Positions 1 to 9,466 of a DNA stretch of 64,000 nt are shown piece after piece. Position 1 is the stretch's first letter, and each line of letters starts with the position of its first letter. A model generated the notes under the pieces. The model was not told the DNA's origin. It did not search any database and was given only the letters and a program-made list of their open reading frames with translations. The DNA is taken from contig NZ_OW370537.1 of the NCBI RefSeq assembly GCF_936270145.1, forward strand, positions 1,116,001 through 1,180,000. The letters are read 5' to 3'. This DNA comes from Wolbachia endosymbiont of Oedothorax gibbosus (GTDB lineage Bacteria; Pseudomonadota; Alphaproteobacteria; Rickettsiales; Anaplasmataceae). The position numbers and the translations under genes are program-made.

Positions 1-430
1 TCACTCCGCTTGTGTCTCTATCAAGTCTATGGACAATTTTAAATATTTCTCCCTCTCTTATTTGGTCAAGCAAATCACTAATGCTAATCTTTACTTTTAC
101 GCCACCTTGAACGATGACCCCTGCGGGTTTGTTTATAGCTAGTATATATTCGTCTTCATATAATATGTTCTCTCTTAGTAGATTCACTAACTTCTCATTA
201 TATTTGCGGTCAGAATTAGTGTTTTCAATATAATCTAAGTATTTTATCGTTATAGTTTGCCCAGAGTTTACTCTGTCACTAGACTTTGCTTCGCAATCAT
301 CAACTTTGATTAACCCTTTCCTTAAAGATTTTTCAATTACAGATTGCTTTAGATCAGGAAAGATTCTTCTGATGTACCTATCCAGCCTAACGTTATTATC
401 TTCTACTGATATGGTTTTTATATTCTCCAT
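1..430 (-). CDS. rluC: RluC/RluD-family 23S rRNA pseudouridine synthase, N-terminal part
   Basis: The gene runs off the left edge, so only about the first 143 residues are visible. The translation starts MENIKTISVEDN and continues into an S4-like RNA-binding segment (VRLDRYIRR near residue 14, then a KSLRKGLIKVDD stretch). It then enters the catalytic domain, ending in HRLDRDTSG, the conserved RluA/C/D motif whose Asp is catalytic. Such enzymes isomerise uridines in 23S rRNA. An S4 domain suggests RluC or RluD rather than RluA; choosing RluC is inference. An in-frame ATG at 469 would add 13 residues; neither start has a clear Shine-Dalgarno sequence. Confidence 0.8.
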   Translation of the reverse strand, partial: MENIKTISVEDNNVRLDRYIRRIFPDLKQSVIEKSLRKGLIKVDDCEAKSSDRVNSGQTITIKYLDYIENTNSDRKYNEKLVNLLRENILYEDEYILAINKPAGVIVQGGVKVKISISDLLDQIREGEIFKIVHRLDRDTSGV

Positions 431-533
431 TACTTTATTTGGATGTATGCTAGTATCAGCTATTTGCATGACATAAAGTAAAGTATAGCACAAAATATAC
501 CTTGTAAAATCACTTCTTAGAATGTCTGTAAAA

Positions 534-595
534 GACAAGAATTAACTGACAGAAGAATTAAAACTAATATCAGGCTGTTGTTTAATGCTACTAAT
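534..595 (-). mobile_element. 3' remnant of an IS transposase (same family as the remnant near 35.2 kb)
   Basis: This 62-bp stretch is repeated base for base at 35223-35284. Read on the minus strand it encodes ISSIKQQPDISFNSSVS and a stop (stop at 542-544). In the longer copy near 35.3 kb the same peptide follows a DDE-integrase C-terminal tail. It is therefore best read as the last codons of a decayed IS transposase, lying between the rluC-like gene and PBP2. The family assignment (IS481/IS3 type) rests on the other copy. Confidence 0.6.
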
Positions 596-597
596 CT

Positions 598-2145
598 TTA
601 TCTTTCAAGCATATACTGAAATATTTCATTAGCTATAGCAACATCTTGGCGTGGGGCTTTGCCGTGTTCTATAAACACAGAGATTGCGTAGCGCGGGTTA
701 TGGTAAGGGCCATAAGCGATAAATAACTTATGACTTGCGCCCTTAGAGTTTATTTCTGGTGTACCAGTTTTACCGGCAATTTGTATACTGCTTAGCCCTT
801 TTCTATAGTTAGAATTCACCACGTCAAACATAGCTTTTCGAACTATGCTAAGATGCTCATGATCCACATCAATTTCAGGAAAATTTTGCATCGTTTTACT
901 CATCTTAATGCGGGGAATTACCTCTTTTCCTGTTGCAATCCTCGCTGCAAGAACTGCAAGCTGCAGTGGTGTTGTAAGTATATATCCTTGTCCTATAACT
1001 AAGTTGATAGTGTCACCTAAATACCACTGCGAATACAGCTTTCGTGCGCGCCAATCTCTACCTGGCAACAACCCTGGAGCTTCTTCCTTAAACGTTCCAA
1101 TCAGTGACCCACTGCCAATACCAAATTTTCTGGCCATTTCCACCAGAGAGTCTACACTTATTTTTTTTCCTATATTATAAAAGTAAGTGTTGCATGAGAG
1201 AGCCATTGCTTCATTTAAAGATACATATCCATGGACTTTGCTTTTCAGGCAACGAAATTTCCGCTCACCTATTTTCATATAGCCCTTACACGAGAATTTC
1301 TCTTCTGGTGTGATTATTCCGTCCTTTAAACCTGCAAGCGCAACTATTACTTTAAATATTGAACCAGGTGGAATTTGATACGACAATGCACGATTCACAA
1401 GTGGTAGTGAAGGAGTATTCAAGCTTTCCCAAGTCTCATTTGATAGTCTGCTAGCAAAAAGATTATTATCGTAAGAAGGTGAATTATATAATGCTAAAAT
1501 TTCTCCATTATTTACATCAATTACCACTGCGGAGCCCTGGTGATCTTTAAATACCACTGCGATTTTCTCTTGCAGATTAATATCAACTGTTAGCTGCACA
1601 TCTTGTCCGTCTTGCTGTGGTATGCTTGATAATTCTTTTATGACGCGTTTTTTAGAATTTATTTCCTGCTCAGATTTTCCTGACTTGCCTTTCAATATAT
1701 GATCATATGTATATTCAATACCGCTGATTCCTACTTCGTTTATGCCTTGCTGTTTTTTTGTATATCCAAGTACATGAGAGCATATCGACCCAAACGGGTA
1801 GTAACGTTTATAAAGAGCAGTTATTTTTGTTTCCGACGATCTTGCTATATCAGATTCAATTTCTGATAATGTTTGCAAATCAACTTCCTTACCAGAACCA
1901 TCAAACAAAACAACATACGAAATTTTGTTTACCGCAAGTTCAATGCTATTCCTATCTAAAACTTTGCCTCGCTGAGGCATAATAGCGGTGATTCGTACCC
2001 TATTGTTATTAGACAGCGTTTCGTACTTTTGTCTGTTTCGTATTTGTAAATTATATAACCTATAGCTAAAAATAGCGGAAATGGTAAGCTGAATACCACC
2101 TAATATGAATGCTCTGCGGTTAAAGACTTTGTTTTTTGTCCGCAT
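598..2145 (-). CDS. mrdA: Penicillin-binding protein 2 (peptidoglycan transpeptidase)
   Basis: This is a class B PBP that cross-links peptidoglycan during elongation, anchored in the inner membrane and acting in the periplasm. The 515 residues show one N-terminal membrane anchor (about 11-30), a PBP dimerisation region, and a transpeptidase domain with all three signatures: SIFK with Ser262 and Lys265, SCN at 317-319, and KTGT at 459-462. It is shorter than the E. coli protein (about 630) but looks catalytically intact. The ATG at 2143-2145 has an AAGGAG Shine-Dalgarno sequence. The first 46 bases overlap the upstream deacetylase gene, which suggests translational coupling. Wolbachia makes lipid II but little or no classical wall, so the enzyme probably acts on a minimal peptidoglycan at division. 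Confidence 0.92.
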   Translation of the reverse strand: MRTKNKVFNRRAFILGGIQLTISAIFSYRLYNLQIRNRQKYETLSNNNRVRITAIMPQRGKVLDRNSIELAVNKISYVVLFDGSGKEVDLQTLSEIESDIARSSETKITALYKRYYPFGSICSHVLGYTKKQQGINEVGISGIEYTYDHILKGKSGKSEQEINSKKRVIKELSSIPQQDGQDVQLTVDINLQEKIAVVFKDHQGSAVVIDVNNGEILALYNSPSYDNNLFASRLSNETWESLNTPSLPLVNRALSYQIPPGSIFKVIVALAGLKDGIITPEEKFSCKGYMKIGERKFRCLKSKVHGYVSLNEAMALSCNTYFYNIGKKISVDSLVEMARKFGIGSGSLIGTFKEEAPGLLPGRDWRARKLYSQWYLGDTINLVIGQGYILTTPLQLAVLAARIATGKEVIPRIKMSKTMQNFPEIDVDHEHLSIVRKAMFDVVNSNYRKGLSSIQIAGKTGTPEINSKGASHKLFIAYGPYHNPRYAISVFIEHGKAPRQDVAIANEIFQYMLER

Positions 2146-2918
2146 AAAACTCCTTCTTCTATTGGTATACTTCTGGCTTTTACTGCATTACAAACCTTTT
2201 TTTCCCACTCACTTAAGGTAACAAGCTTGTAGCCTGATTTTTTTAGTATTTTAATAATATGAGGTAAAGCTTCAATTGTGTTTGATCTGTTATTGTGATC
2301 ATGAAATAGTACAATTGCTCCATTGTGTACATTACTTAAAACTCTTTCAACTAAAGTTTCTGGCTTATCACCTTGCCAATCTAGCGAATCAACTGTCCAT
2401 AATATCGAATACATATCCAATTTATTAGTATTTTCAATCAGATGATCGTCATGACATCCATATGGTGGGCGAAACCATTTTACATCTTGTTTTGTTGCAT
2501 TTTTAATTGCTGTATTTGTCTTTTCTAGTTCTTGCAATTGTTCCTCACTTGAAAGCGATGTCAATTTCCTATGCGACCAAGAGTGATTGCCTAACTCATG
2601 ACCTGATTCATGAATTTTCTTTACTGTTTCAGACGTTTTTTTATTTATACGTTCACCAAGCACAAAAAATGTTGCTTTTGCTTCATAGCTTTCCAGAACA
2701 TTAATAATATCGTTTACTCTATTGTTAGACGGTCCATCATCAAACGTAAGCGCAACAAATTTATCGTCATTATTCAATAATTTTTTTATATTACTTAAAT
2801 TCCTATATGATAGATCTAGATTACAACTGAGCCCACAATATGGTAAATTAAAATTACAATCACTACAAAAAACTGCGCTTGAGTATAGCAAAAGAAAAGC
2901 GATTATCCTTATAAACAT
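2100..2918 (-). CDS. Secreted polysaccharide deacetylase (NodB/PgdA family)
   Basis: A carbohydrate esterase 4 family enzyme expected to remove N-acetyl groups from a GlcNAc polymer such as peptidoglycan. It has 272 residues and starts with a hydrophobic signal sequence (about 1-18) followed by several Cys. The NodB motifs are complete: TFDDGP at 58-63, metal-binding His112 and His116 in NHSWSH, RPPYG at 150-154, and LFHDH with His206/His208. It ends inside the start of PBP2, so the two are probably one operon and work on the same substrate. The substrate is inferred from this neighbourhood; chitin-like or other glycans are possible. Confidence 0.87.
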   Translation of the reverse strand: MFIRIIAFLLLYSSAVFCSDCNFNLPYCGLSCNLDLSYRNLSNIKKLLNNDDKFVALTFDDGPSNNRVNDIINVLESYEAKATFFVLGERINKKTSETVKKIHESGHELGNHSWSHRKLTSLSSEEQLQELEKTNTAIKNATKQDVKWFRPPYGCHDDHLIENTNKLDMYSILWTVDSLDWQGDKPETLVERVLSNVHNGAIVLFHDHNNRSNTIEALPHIIKILKKSGYKLVTLSEWEKKVCNAVKARSIPIEEGVLCGQKTKSLTAEHSY

Positions 2919-3041
2919 TTTGTAATCAGTAAAGTGATAGGATATTATGCACTTTTTTGCTAAGTTAAGCCATCTTTAATTGCTAGCCTTTACTTCATCA
3001 CTTCTTTAATATATTGTATTAATAATTTTATATAATATATT

Positions 3042-4550
3042 ATGATTGCAAATATAAACACCATTGCGCTTCAGGGAATTAGCACAGTAAGTGTCAATGC
3101 GCAAATCCACATGGCAAATGGTATTCCAGCTTTTAATATTGTTGGCTTGCCGGATAAAACTGTTGCGGAATCCAAAGAGCGCATCAGAGCAGCGTTAAAT
3201 TCAATCAATCTTCTGCTACCCCCAAAAAGGATCACGGTTAATCTTTCCCCTGCGGATTTGCTAAAAGAAGGTAGTCATTATGACTTGGCTATTGCTATTG
3301 GACTGCTTGTTGTAATGAATGTGATACCAGTTGAAAAAGTTCAGTCTTATATCATTATGGGTGAGCTTGCACTAGACAGCAGAGTCATACCAGTCTCAGG
3401 AGTACTTCCAACAGCAATTAATGCAAAAAAGGACAATAAAGGAGTAATTTGCCCAAGGGGAAATGGAGTAGAAGCTTCATGGGTAAAGAATGTTTCAATT
3501 CTAGCTATAGAGAAATTAACCGATATTATCAGACATTTTAAGGGCGAGCAGTCAATTCAGCCGGTAACTTTTAACTATAGCGCTGCACCCAAAGAAAAAA
3601 GATTGGTTCCCGATATGAAGGATATCAAAGGCCAAGTTGTTGCAAAAAGAGCAGCTGAAATTGCAGCAGCAGGTGGGCATAATATGCTTCTTGTTGGACC
3701 TCCTGGTACTGGAAAATCAATGCTTGCTAAACGATTTGTAGGGCTATTGCCTGATTTGACCGAACAGGAAATGATTGATGTTAATATTATTTCCAGCATC
3801 ACAAAAACTGGTAATGAAATATTCAAAGTAGCTCGCCCCTTTCGTGAACCTCATCATTCATGCTCTATGCCAGCAATGATAGGGGGAGGAAAAAACGCAA
3901 AGCCCGGAGAAATCACTATAGCTCATAATGGTGTGTTGTTTCTTGATGAGTTACCTGAATTTCCAAGACTTGTGCTTGATTCTTTGCGTCAACCACTTGA
4001 AGATAGAAAAGTTACTGTTGCAAGAGCGAATGCTCACATAACCTACCCTGCCAATTTTCAACTTATAGCTGCAATGAACCCCTGCAGGTGCGGTTATTTA
4101 GGTAATGCAAGTAGATCGTGCAACAAAGCTCCAAAGTGTGGCGCAGATTACAAAAACAAAATATCAGGGCCATTGCTTGATAGAATAGACATATGCATCG
4201 AGATGCCAAACGTTAGCATACTCTCTCCTGAAATCTCTGTAGAGGGAGAAAGTACCGAGATTATTAGAGGAAGGGTGATAGCAGCAAGAAAAGTTCAAAC
4301 TGAGCGTTATAGTAAATTGAATGTTCGTTGTAACGCAGAAGTAAGCGGTGAAGCACTGAATAAATTTACTGAGCCAGATCAGGCAGGGTTAGAATTGTTA
4401 AAATATGTACTGAAAGAAAATTACATTTCCAATCGAGGCTACACACGTGTATTAAAAGTTGCAAGAACTATTGCAGATCTTGCAAAAAGTGAAGAAGTAA
4501 AAAGAGCGCACATCGCCGAAGCGCTGAATTACAGAATAAGGATATATTAA
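3042..4550 (+). CDS. comM: ComM/YifB family AAA+ ATPase (Mg chelatase-like)
   Basis: The 502-residue protein has the N-terminal ChlI-like fold (MIANINTIALQG... start), a Walker A motif GPPGTGKS at about 219-226, a Walker B motif LFLDELPEF near residue 305, and a C-terminal Mg-chelatase-type domain with a Cys cluster (CRCGYLG, then CNKAPKCG). In other bacteria ComM is a hexameric helicase promoting branch migration during recombination of incoming DNA. Length and domain order are normal. It starts at an ATG in an AT-rich region with no clear Shine-Dalgarno sequence. It appears monocistronic, divergent from the deacetylase-PBP2 pair. Confidence 0.9.
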   Translation: MIANINTIALQGISTVSVNAQIHMANGIPAFNIVGLPDKTVAESKERIRAALNSINLLLPPKRITVNLSPADLLKEGSHYDLAIAIGLLVVMNVIPVEKVQSYIIMGELALDSRVIPVSGVLPTAINAKKDNKGVICPRGNGVEASWVKNVSILAIEKLTDIIRHFKGEQSIQPVTFNYSAAPKEKRLVPDMKDIKGQVVAKRAAEIAAAGGHNMLLVGPPGTGKSMLAKRFVGLLPDLTEQEMIDVNIISSITKTGNEIFKVARPFREPHHSCSMPAMIGGGKNAKPGEITIAHNGVLFLDELPEFPRLVLDSLRQPLEDRKVTVARANAHITYPANFQLIAAMNPCRCGYLGNASRSCNKAPKCGADYKNKISGPLLDRIDICIEMPNVSILSPEISVEGESTEIIRGRVIAARKVQTERYSKLNVRCNAEVSGEALNKFTEPDQAGLELLKYVLKENYISNRGYTRVLKVARTIADLAKSEEVKRAHIAEALNYRIRIY

Positions 4551-4633
4551 CAAGTTAATTTATTTGACAGGCAACTTTTTCTACTATATATTACCCTTAG
4601 TGAAATTTTAATGTTTTGTTTAGGAGTAGAATT

Positions 4634-5131
4634 ATGGCATTAACAGATTATGAATATAAGAAAAGAGATGGTTTTTTTCATGCTATTTCGGAAGGATATA
4701 AACAAGCTGATGATTATTGGGGAATCCCAGGTGGTTTTAGTGGGTTTGGTCAATATGTAATTAATAATAAATTAAAAACAGCTGTGGTTTTTCTTGTTAT
4801 ACCTTCAGCAATAGCGCTTACAGCTGCTTATTTTATGAGTCCAGCTTATGCAGCTTTTGTTGACATAGCTGGAGCAAAAGTTGCAGCGTTTGCTGGTCCT
4901 GCCATTGCTAAGTTATCTGCACTTGCAGCTGCTCATCCACTTGCTGCTAGCTTGATAATTGCTATTTCAGTGGTAGCTTTAATAGCTGCACCTGTGCTTG
5001 CATATAAGAACAGTGATAAGGCAGAAAGAATTGAGGAAGCACGTGAGTGGATTGAGAAGGAAAGCCCAAGTAACAACTTAGACAAAGCTAAGCTAGCACT
5101 CCTGGGAGAGGCACAAGCAATAGACTCGTAA
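4634..5131 (+). CDS. Small hypothetical membrane protein
   Basis: I do not recognise this 165-residue protein. The start is the ATG at 4634, 7 bases after an AGGAG; the frame is open a little further upstream but has no better start. A soluble, charged N-terminus (residues 1-45) precedes two strongly hydrophobic, Ala-rich segments (about 48-68 and 90-120), then a charged tail rich in Lys and Glu. This suggests a helical hairpin in a membrane with both ends on the same side. A hairpin with a T-run follows the stop. No function can be inferred from the neighbours comM and ftsZ. Confidence 0.65.
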   Translation: MALTDYEYKKRDGFFHAISEGYKQADDYWGIPGGFSGFGQYVINNKLKTAVVFLVIPSAIALTAAYFMSPAYAAFVDIAGAKVAAFAGPAIAKLSALAAAHPLAASLIIAISVVALIAAPVLAYKNSDKAERIEEAREWIEKESPSNNLDKAKLALLGEAQAIDS

Positions 5132-5132
5132 G

Positions 5133-5160
5133 AAAAGGAATAAGGTTTCTATCCCTTTTT
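5133..5160 (+). terminator. Probable intrinsic terminator after the small membrane protein gene
   Basis: Just after the stop codon, AAAAGGAATA can pair with TATCCCTTTT across a 7-8 base loop with one mismatch, and the downstream arm runs into a T5 tract. The geometry fits a weak Rho-independent terminator. The AT-rich background lowers confidence. Confidence 0.4.
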
Positions 5161-5368
5161 ATAAACATTTTCTATTTTTTTGTATCAGTTAAATGATGTC
5201 ACCTAAAAAACTAGTTACTATTAATTAACGGCACTTATTAGCATAAATGTTAAGAATAAGTAAATCTCGTTTACTATTTATGTCTATAGAAGCGAAAAGT
5301 ATTTGCATATTGTTAAAAAAGCAGTAACTTATTATGAAGTGAATTCACTAACTATTTGAGTAATTTAA

Positions 5369-6565
5369 ATGTCAATTGACCTTAGTTTACCAGAGCTGCC
5401 TATATTACACCCAAGGATTACCGTTGTGGGAGTGGGTGGTGCTGGTGGAAATGCTGTGAATAACATGATCCAATCCAATTTGCAAGGAGTAAATTTTGTT
5501 GTAGCAAATACCGATGCTCAAGCGTTAGAGAAGTCATTATGCGATAAAAAAATTCAGCTTGGCATTAATTTAACTAAGGGGCTTGGTGCTGGTGCTTTGC
5601 CTGATGTTGGCAAAGGTGCAGCAGAAGAATCAATCGATGAAATTATGGAGCATATAAAAGATAGTCATATGCTTTTCATCACGGCAGGAATGGGCGGCGG
5701 TACTGGAACCGGTGCAGCACCGGTAATTGCAAAAGCGGCCAGAGAAGCAAGAGCTGCAGTTAAGGATAGAGCGCCAAAAGAAAAAAAGATATTGACTGTT
5801 GGAGTTGTGACTAAGCCATTTGGCTTCGAGGGTGTGCGGAGGATGCGTACTGCAGAGCTTGGACTTGAAGAACTGCAAAAATACGTGGATACACTTATTG
5901 TCATTCCAAATCAGAATTTATTTAGAATTGCAAATGAAAAAACTACATTTTCTGATGCATTTAAACTTGCTGATAATGTTCTGCACATTGGCATCAGAGG
6001 AGTAACTGACTTGATGGTCATGCCAGGGCTCATTAATCTTGACTTCGCTGATATAGAAACAGTAATGAGCGAGATGGGCAAAGCAATGATCGGCACTGGA
6101 GAGGCAGAAGGAGAAGATAGAGCAATTAGTGCTGCAGAGGCTGCAATATCTAATCCATTGCTTGATAATGTATCAATGAAAGGTGCACAAGGAATATTAA
6201 TTAACATTACTGGTGGCGGAGACATGACTCTGTTTGAAGTTGATGCTGCAGCCAATAGAGTGCGTGAAGAAGTAGATGAAAATGCAAATATAATATTTGG
6301 TGCTACTTTTGATCAAGCGATGGAGGGAAGAGTTAGAGTGTCTGTTCTTGCAACTGGCATTGATAGTCGCGATAACAAATCAGAAACTTCACCTATAAGT
6401 CAGAGCGAAGACTCAGAGAAAGAGAAATTTAAGTGGCCCTATAGTCACAGTGAAAGTATGCAAGACAAAACACTGGAAACAAAACCAGCTGAACAGGTAA
6501 GCGAAGGAGCTAAGTGGGGCAGCAATATCTATGATATACCAGCTTACTTAAGAAGAAAAAAATAA
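5369..6565 (+). CDS. ftsZ: Cell division GTPase FtsZ
   Basis: A tubulin homologue that polymerises into the division ring. The 398-residue protein has the N-terminal [10 protein letters not shown] loop (21-30), the tubulin signature GGGTGTGA at 109-116, and the synergy-loop region ([11 protein letters not shown]). A variable acidic/Ser linker leads to a conserved C-terminal peptide ([12 protein letters not shown]) that normally binds membrane tethers. It is complete and of usual length. The TAA stop shares a base with the ATG of the next gene (TAATG), implying translational coupling with the EVE protein and YbeY. The 237-bp upstream region holds no gene and probably carries the promoter. Confidence 0.97.
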   Translation: MSIDLSLPELPILHPRITVVGVGGAGGNAVNNMIQSNLQGVNFVVANTDAQALEKSLCDKKIQLGINLTKGLGAGALPDVGKGAAEESIDEIMEHIKDSHMLFITAGMGGGTGTGAAPVIAKAAREARAAVKDRAPKEKKILTVGVVTKPFGFEGVRRMRTAELGLEELQKYVDTLIVIPNQNLFRIANEKTTFSDAFKLADNVLHIGIRGVTDLMVMPGLINLDFADIETVMSEMGKAMIGTGEAEGEDRAISAAEAAISNPLLDNVSMKGAQGILINITGGGDMTLFEVDAAANRVREEVDENANIIFGATFDQAMEGRVRVSVLATGIDSRDNKSETSPISQSEDSEKEKFKWPYSHSESMQDKTLETKPAEQVSEGAKWGSNIYDIPAYLRRKK

Positions 6566-6963
6566 TGCAACTTTGGCTACTCAAGTCAGAGCCAAGTGAA
6601 TACTCATGGCAAAAAATGGAAAAGGAGCAGGTAGTTGAGTGGGATGGCGTGCGCAATTATCAAGCTCAAAATTACATGAAAATTATGAAAGTAAGCGATC
6701 TTGCGTTTTTTTATCATACAGGTAAAGAGAAAGCAATACTTGGAATAGTTGAAGTATTTAAAGGGTATTATCATATTAATGATCCCAAATTCGGATTAGT
6801 GAATGTAAAGTTTTTGAAACCTTTAAACAACCAAGTAACGTTAAATAATATAAAACAAAACTCACTTTTAAAAAATATGGCTATATTAAAACAACCACGT
6901 TTATCAGTTTCTCCAGTTTCGGAAATTGAATGGAATGAAGTAATAAGGATGAGTGAATGTTAG
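6565..6963 (+). CDS. EVE-domain (thymocyte nuclear protein 1-like) protein
   Basis: The 132-residue protein is a single EVE domain of the PUA-like superfamily: it starts [10 protein letters not shown] and has the conserved [17 protein letters not shown] block and an FFYHTG segment. EVE domains bind modified bases in nucleic acids; the ligand here is unknown. It starts on the last base of the ftsZ stop codon and overlaps ybeY by 7 bases, so the three genes look co-translated. No catalytic residues are expected. Confidence 0.85.
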   Translation: MQLWLLKSEPSEYSWQKMEKEQVVEWDGVRNYQAQNYMKIMKVSDLAFFYHTGKEKAILGIVEVFKGYYHINDPKFGLVNVKFLKPLNNQVTLNNIKQNSLLKNMAILKQPRLSVSPVSEIEWNEVIRMSEC

Positions 6964-7409
6964 AAGTAAATATTCTTGATGAGAAATGGCACAGCATCAT
7001 AGAAAATCCTGAAGATTTTGTATTGGATATCATCAATGCTTCTCTAAAAGAATTAAAAATAGACCACTATAAACCAAATATATCAATAGCTCTGGCTGAT
7101 GATAATTTGCTGCACCAACTTAATTTAAAATTTAGAAAAATGGATAAGCCAACTAATGTACTATCATTTCCGTGTGAACAATTATCTAATGAGTGTGATT
7201 TAGGAGATATAGCAATTTCAATAGGCACAATAGAAAGGGAATCGCATGAGTATTATATACCCATTCTTGCTCACATTGCACACATGTTAGTGCATGGATT
7301 ACTGCATTTACTTGGTTATGATCACCAAAAAAAAGATGAAGAAATTATAATGAAAAATCTAGAAAGAGAGATTTTAGCTTCGCTTGGCTACAATATGTGC
7401 GCGATTTAA
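6957..7409 (+). CDS. ybeY: Endoribonuclease YbeY (rRNA maturation / ribosome quality control)
   Basis: A single-strand-specific metallo-endoribonuclease needed for 16S rRNA 3' end maturation and 70S quality control. The 150-residue protein ends with the hallmark H-x3-H-x5-H zinc site ([11 protein letters not shown]), preceded by a conserved KPTNVLSFP segment. The start overlaps the EVE gene by 7 bases. Length is typical. It is encoded as the third gene of the ftsZ cluster. Confidence 0.93.
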   Translation: MLEVNILDEKWHSIIENPEDFVLDIINASLKELKIDHYKPNISIALADDNLLHQLNLKFRKMDKPTNVLSFPCEQLSNECDLGDIAISIGTIERESHEYYIPILAHIAHMLVHGLLHLLGYDHQKKDEEIIMKNLEREILASLGYNMCAI

Positions 7410-7495
7410 AAGGAATTTAATAAAAATATAGTAGACGATAATAAAATATGTTATCTACAAAGGGTTTTAGCTATAAACAATAAAAGGTAAGTGAT

Positions 7496-8284
7496 ATGGT
7501 TCAGTTTTCTTTGCCAAAGAATTCTAAGATTAATCAAAAGGGCAAAATTTATCCTATTCCTGCTAGAGCAAAAAACATCAGAAGATTTCAAATTTACCGT
7601 TGGTCTGCTGATGACGAGAAAAACCCTAGAATAGACACATTTTTTATTGATATGGATAGTTGTGGCCCTATGGTACTTGATGCATTAATAAAAATAAAGG
7701 ATGAAATAGATTCGACTTTAACTTTCAGACGTTCTTGTAGAGAAGGCATATGTGGATCTTGTGCCATGAATATTGACGGAACCAATACTCTTGCATGTAC
7801 TAGATCTATACATGATATAAAAGGTGACGTAAAAATATATCCATTACCTCACATGTATGTGATAAAGGACCTAGTCTCGGACTTGAGCCAATTTTACGAG
7901 CAATATAAGTCAATTAAACCTTGGTTACAAGCAGATAAGCCTGCCCTACCAAATAAAGAATACTCTCAATCTCCTGAAGATAGAAAAAAATTGGATGGCT
8001 TGTCCGACTGTATATTATGTGCTTGCTGTTCGACTGGTTGCCCAAGCTACTGGTGGAATAGTGATAAATTTTTAGGACCAGCAATACTATTACAAGCCTA
8101 CAGATGGATTGCTGACAGCCGTGATAATAAGACAGATGAAAGACTTGATGTTTTAAACGACCCATTCAAGTTGTATCGTTGTCATACAATAATGAATTGC
8201 ACAAAAACTTGTCCTAAAGGACTTAATCCGGCAAGTGCAATAGTGAAAGTAAAACAGCTCATGGTAGAGAGAGAAGGAGCTTAA
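7496..8284 (+). CDS. sdhB: Succinate dehydrogenase iron-sulfur subunit
   Basis: Carries electrons from the flavoprotein SdhA through three Fe-S clusters to the membrane quinone (complex II, TCA cycle). In 262 residues all three cluster motifs are present: the plant-ferredoxin [2Fe-2S] site CREGICGSC with a later Cys, then [12 protein letters not shown] and [14 protein letters not shown] for the [4Fe-4S] and [3Fe-4S] clusters. The ATG follows AAAAGGTAAGTGAT, a reasonable ribosome site. No other sdh gene adjoins it; the rest of the complex must be encoded elsewhere. Confidence 0.96.
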   Translation: MVQFSLPKNSKINQKGKIYPIPARAKNIRRFQIYRWSADDEKNPRIDTFFIDMDSCGPMVLDALIKIKDEIDSTLTFRRSCREGICGSCAMNIDGTNTLACTRSIHDIKGDVKIYPLPHMYVIKDLVSDLSQFYEQYKSIKPWLQADKPALPNKEYSQSPEDRKKLDGLSDCILCACCSTGCPSYWWNSDKFLGPAILLQAYRWIADSRDNKTDERLDVLNDPFKLYRCHTIMNCTKTCPKGLNPASAIVKVKQLMVEREGA

Positions 8285-8287
8285 GTA

Positions 8288-9424
8288 TCATCTTTTGTAT
8301 TCTTCGTAACAGAACAGCAAACCTTCTGAAGCGTAGGGTATTGTTAATACCCTGAACGCTTTTCCATTTGTGAAGTGTATCGTATCATCGTACGATTCAA
8401 ATAATTTTTTGAATAACTCATGTCTTTGGTTACTAATAGTTTGAAAATCCTCTTTTTCTAAAAGCTTTTTAGATTCGAGGAGATAAAGCATAACTTCGTG
8501 ATAAGTTGGGTAAGATGCCAAAAATTTTGGGTCAAATTGAAAAGTTTTTATGAAAGCATTATTATAAAATTTTAGCTTTTGATTCTTACTATATATTACT
8601 ATAGCAACCGGTAACCTCTCAAGCAAATTTTTCTGTGTAGCTAAATAACTGCTTAATTCAGTATATAATTTCTCTGCATCACTAACATCTTTCCCATACA
8701 TTACTATGCTACCAGAATCTTGTATTAGAATTTTAACAAAATCGAAAACCTTAGGTTCATTCTTATAAGTTATGACATGTCTTACTGGTTTTGTGTTATG
8801 AGCGCTACTGGTAATAGCAAATTTCTTAGAGCCATTTACATATTTATCATAAAATAAGTTATAAAATTCCACCTTTCTACTCTTGTTATATTTTAGTATT
8901 GGAAATGGTAAAGAGTTGAAAATGTTTTTATAGCTCTCCACTTCTTGTGTAAGCTTACTATTTTCTAACTCAAGTCCGTTAGCTTTTATCTTATAGTCTG
9001 AGACATTCCTTATCCATAATAGCACACCTATCACATTGTTAGAATCATCTATTATGCTTCTACCGTAACATATGCAATAAACCTCACTGTCCTTTGACTT
9101 TAAATCTAGAGTAAAAGATTTATTTATTTCCTTTGCTTTAACAAAATTTTTAATTAAGCTTTCTGATTGCTCAAAAAAATTCACAAACTCATTAAACGAG
9201 TAAAAAACAGTATTAAGCAAAATTAGTAAGTTGGGAGAGAACTTTTCTATACGTTTTTTTGCATCCCAAATATAAAACCCATCATTCACAGTATCAATTA
9301 AATTATTTATGATAACATTTTGATGCTGTAAGTTCTTAATCTTATTACTAATTTTTAATTTAGAATAAGAGAGAAAGAATAATATTAGAATCAATATTAA
9401 AACCACTTCATACAAAAAAAACAT
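8288..9424 (-). CDS. Membrane-anchored multi-PAS protein lacking a kinase domain
   Basis: The 378-residue protein has one N-terminal transmembrane helix (about 4-20), a short coiled-coil-like segment, and three PAS-like domains (about 37-135, 165-255 and 265-378). The last (LLERLPVAIVIYSKNQKLKFYNNAF ... FRVLTIPYASEGLLFCYEE) resembles the PAS region that directly precedes the histidine kinase domain in alphaproteobacterial DivL-like sensor kinases. Here the frame stops at that point, 4 bases from the convergent sdhB stop, with no HisKA or ATPase domain. It may be a sensor working through a partner, or a truncated kinase. The link to DivL is inference from pattern. Confidence 0.6.
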   Translation of the reverse strand: MFFLYEVVLILILILFFLSYSKLKISNKIKNLQHQNVIINNLIDTVNDGFYIWDAKKRIEKFSPNLLILLNTVFYSFNEFVNFFEQSESLIKNFVKAKEINKSFTLDLKSKDSEVYCICYGRSIIDDSNNVIGVLLWIRNVSDYKIKANGLELENSKLTQEVESYKNIFNSLPFPILKYNKSRKVEFYNLFYDKYVNGSKKFAITSSAHNTKPVRHVITYKNEPKVFDFVKILIQDSGSIVMYGKDVSDAEKLYTELSSYLATQKNLLERLPVAIVIYSKNQKLKFYNNAFIKTFQFDPKFLASYPTYHEVMLYLLESKKLLEKEDFQTISNQRHELFKKLFESYDDTIHFTNGKAFRVLTIPYASEGLLFCYEEYKR

Positions 9425-9466
9425 AGCATTTTTAAAACAAATGTAAAAATTTGTAACCGCTCAGAA

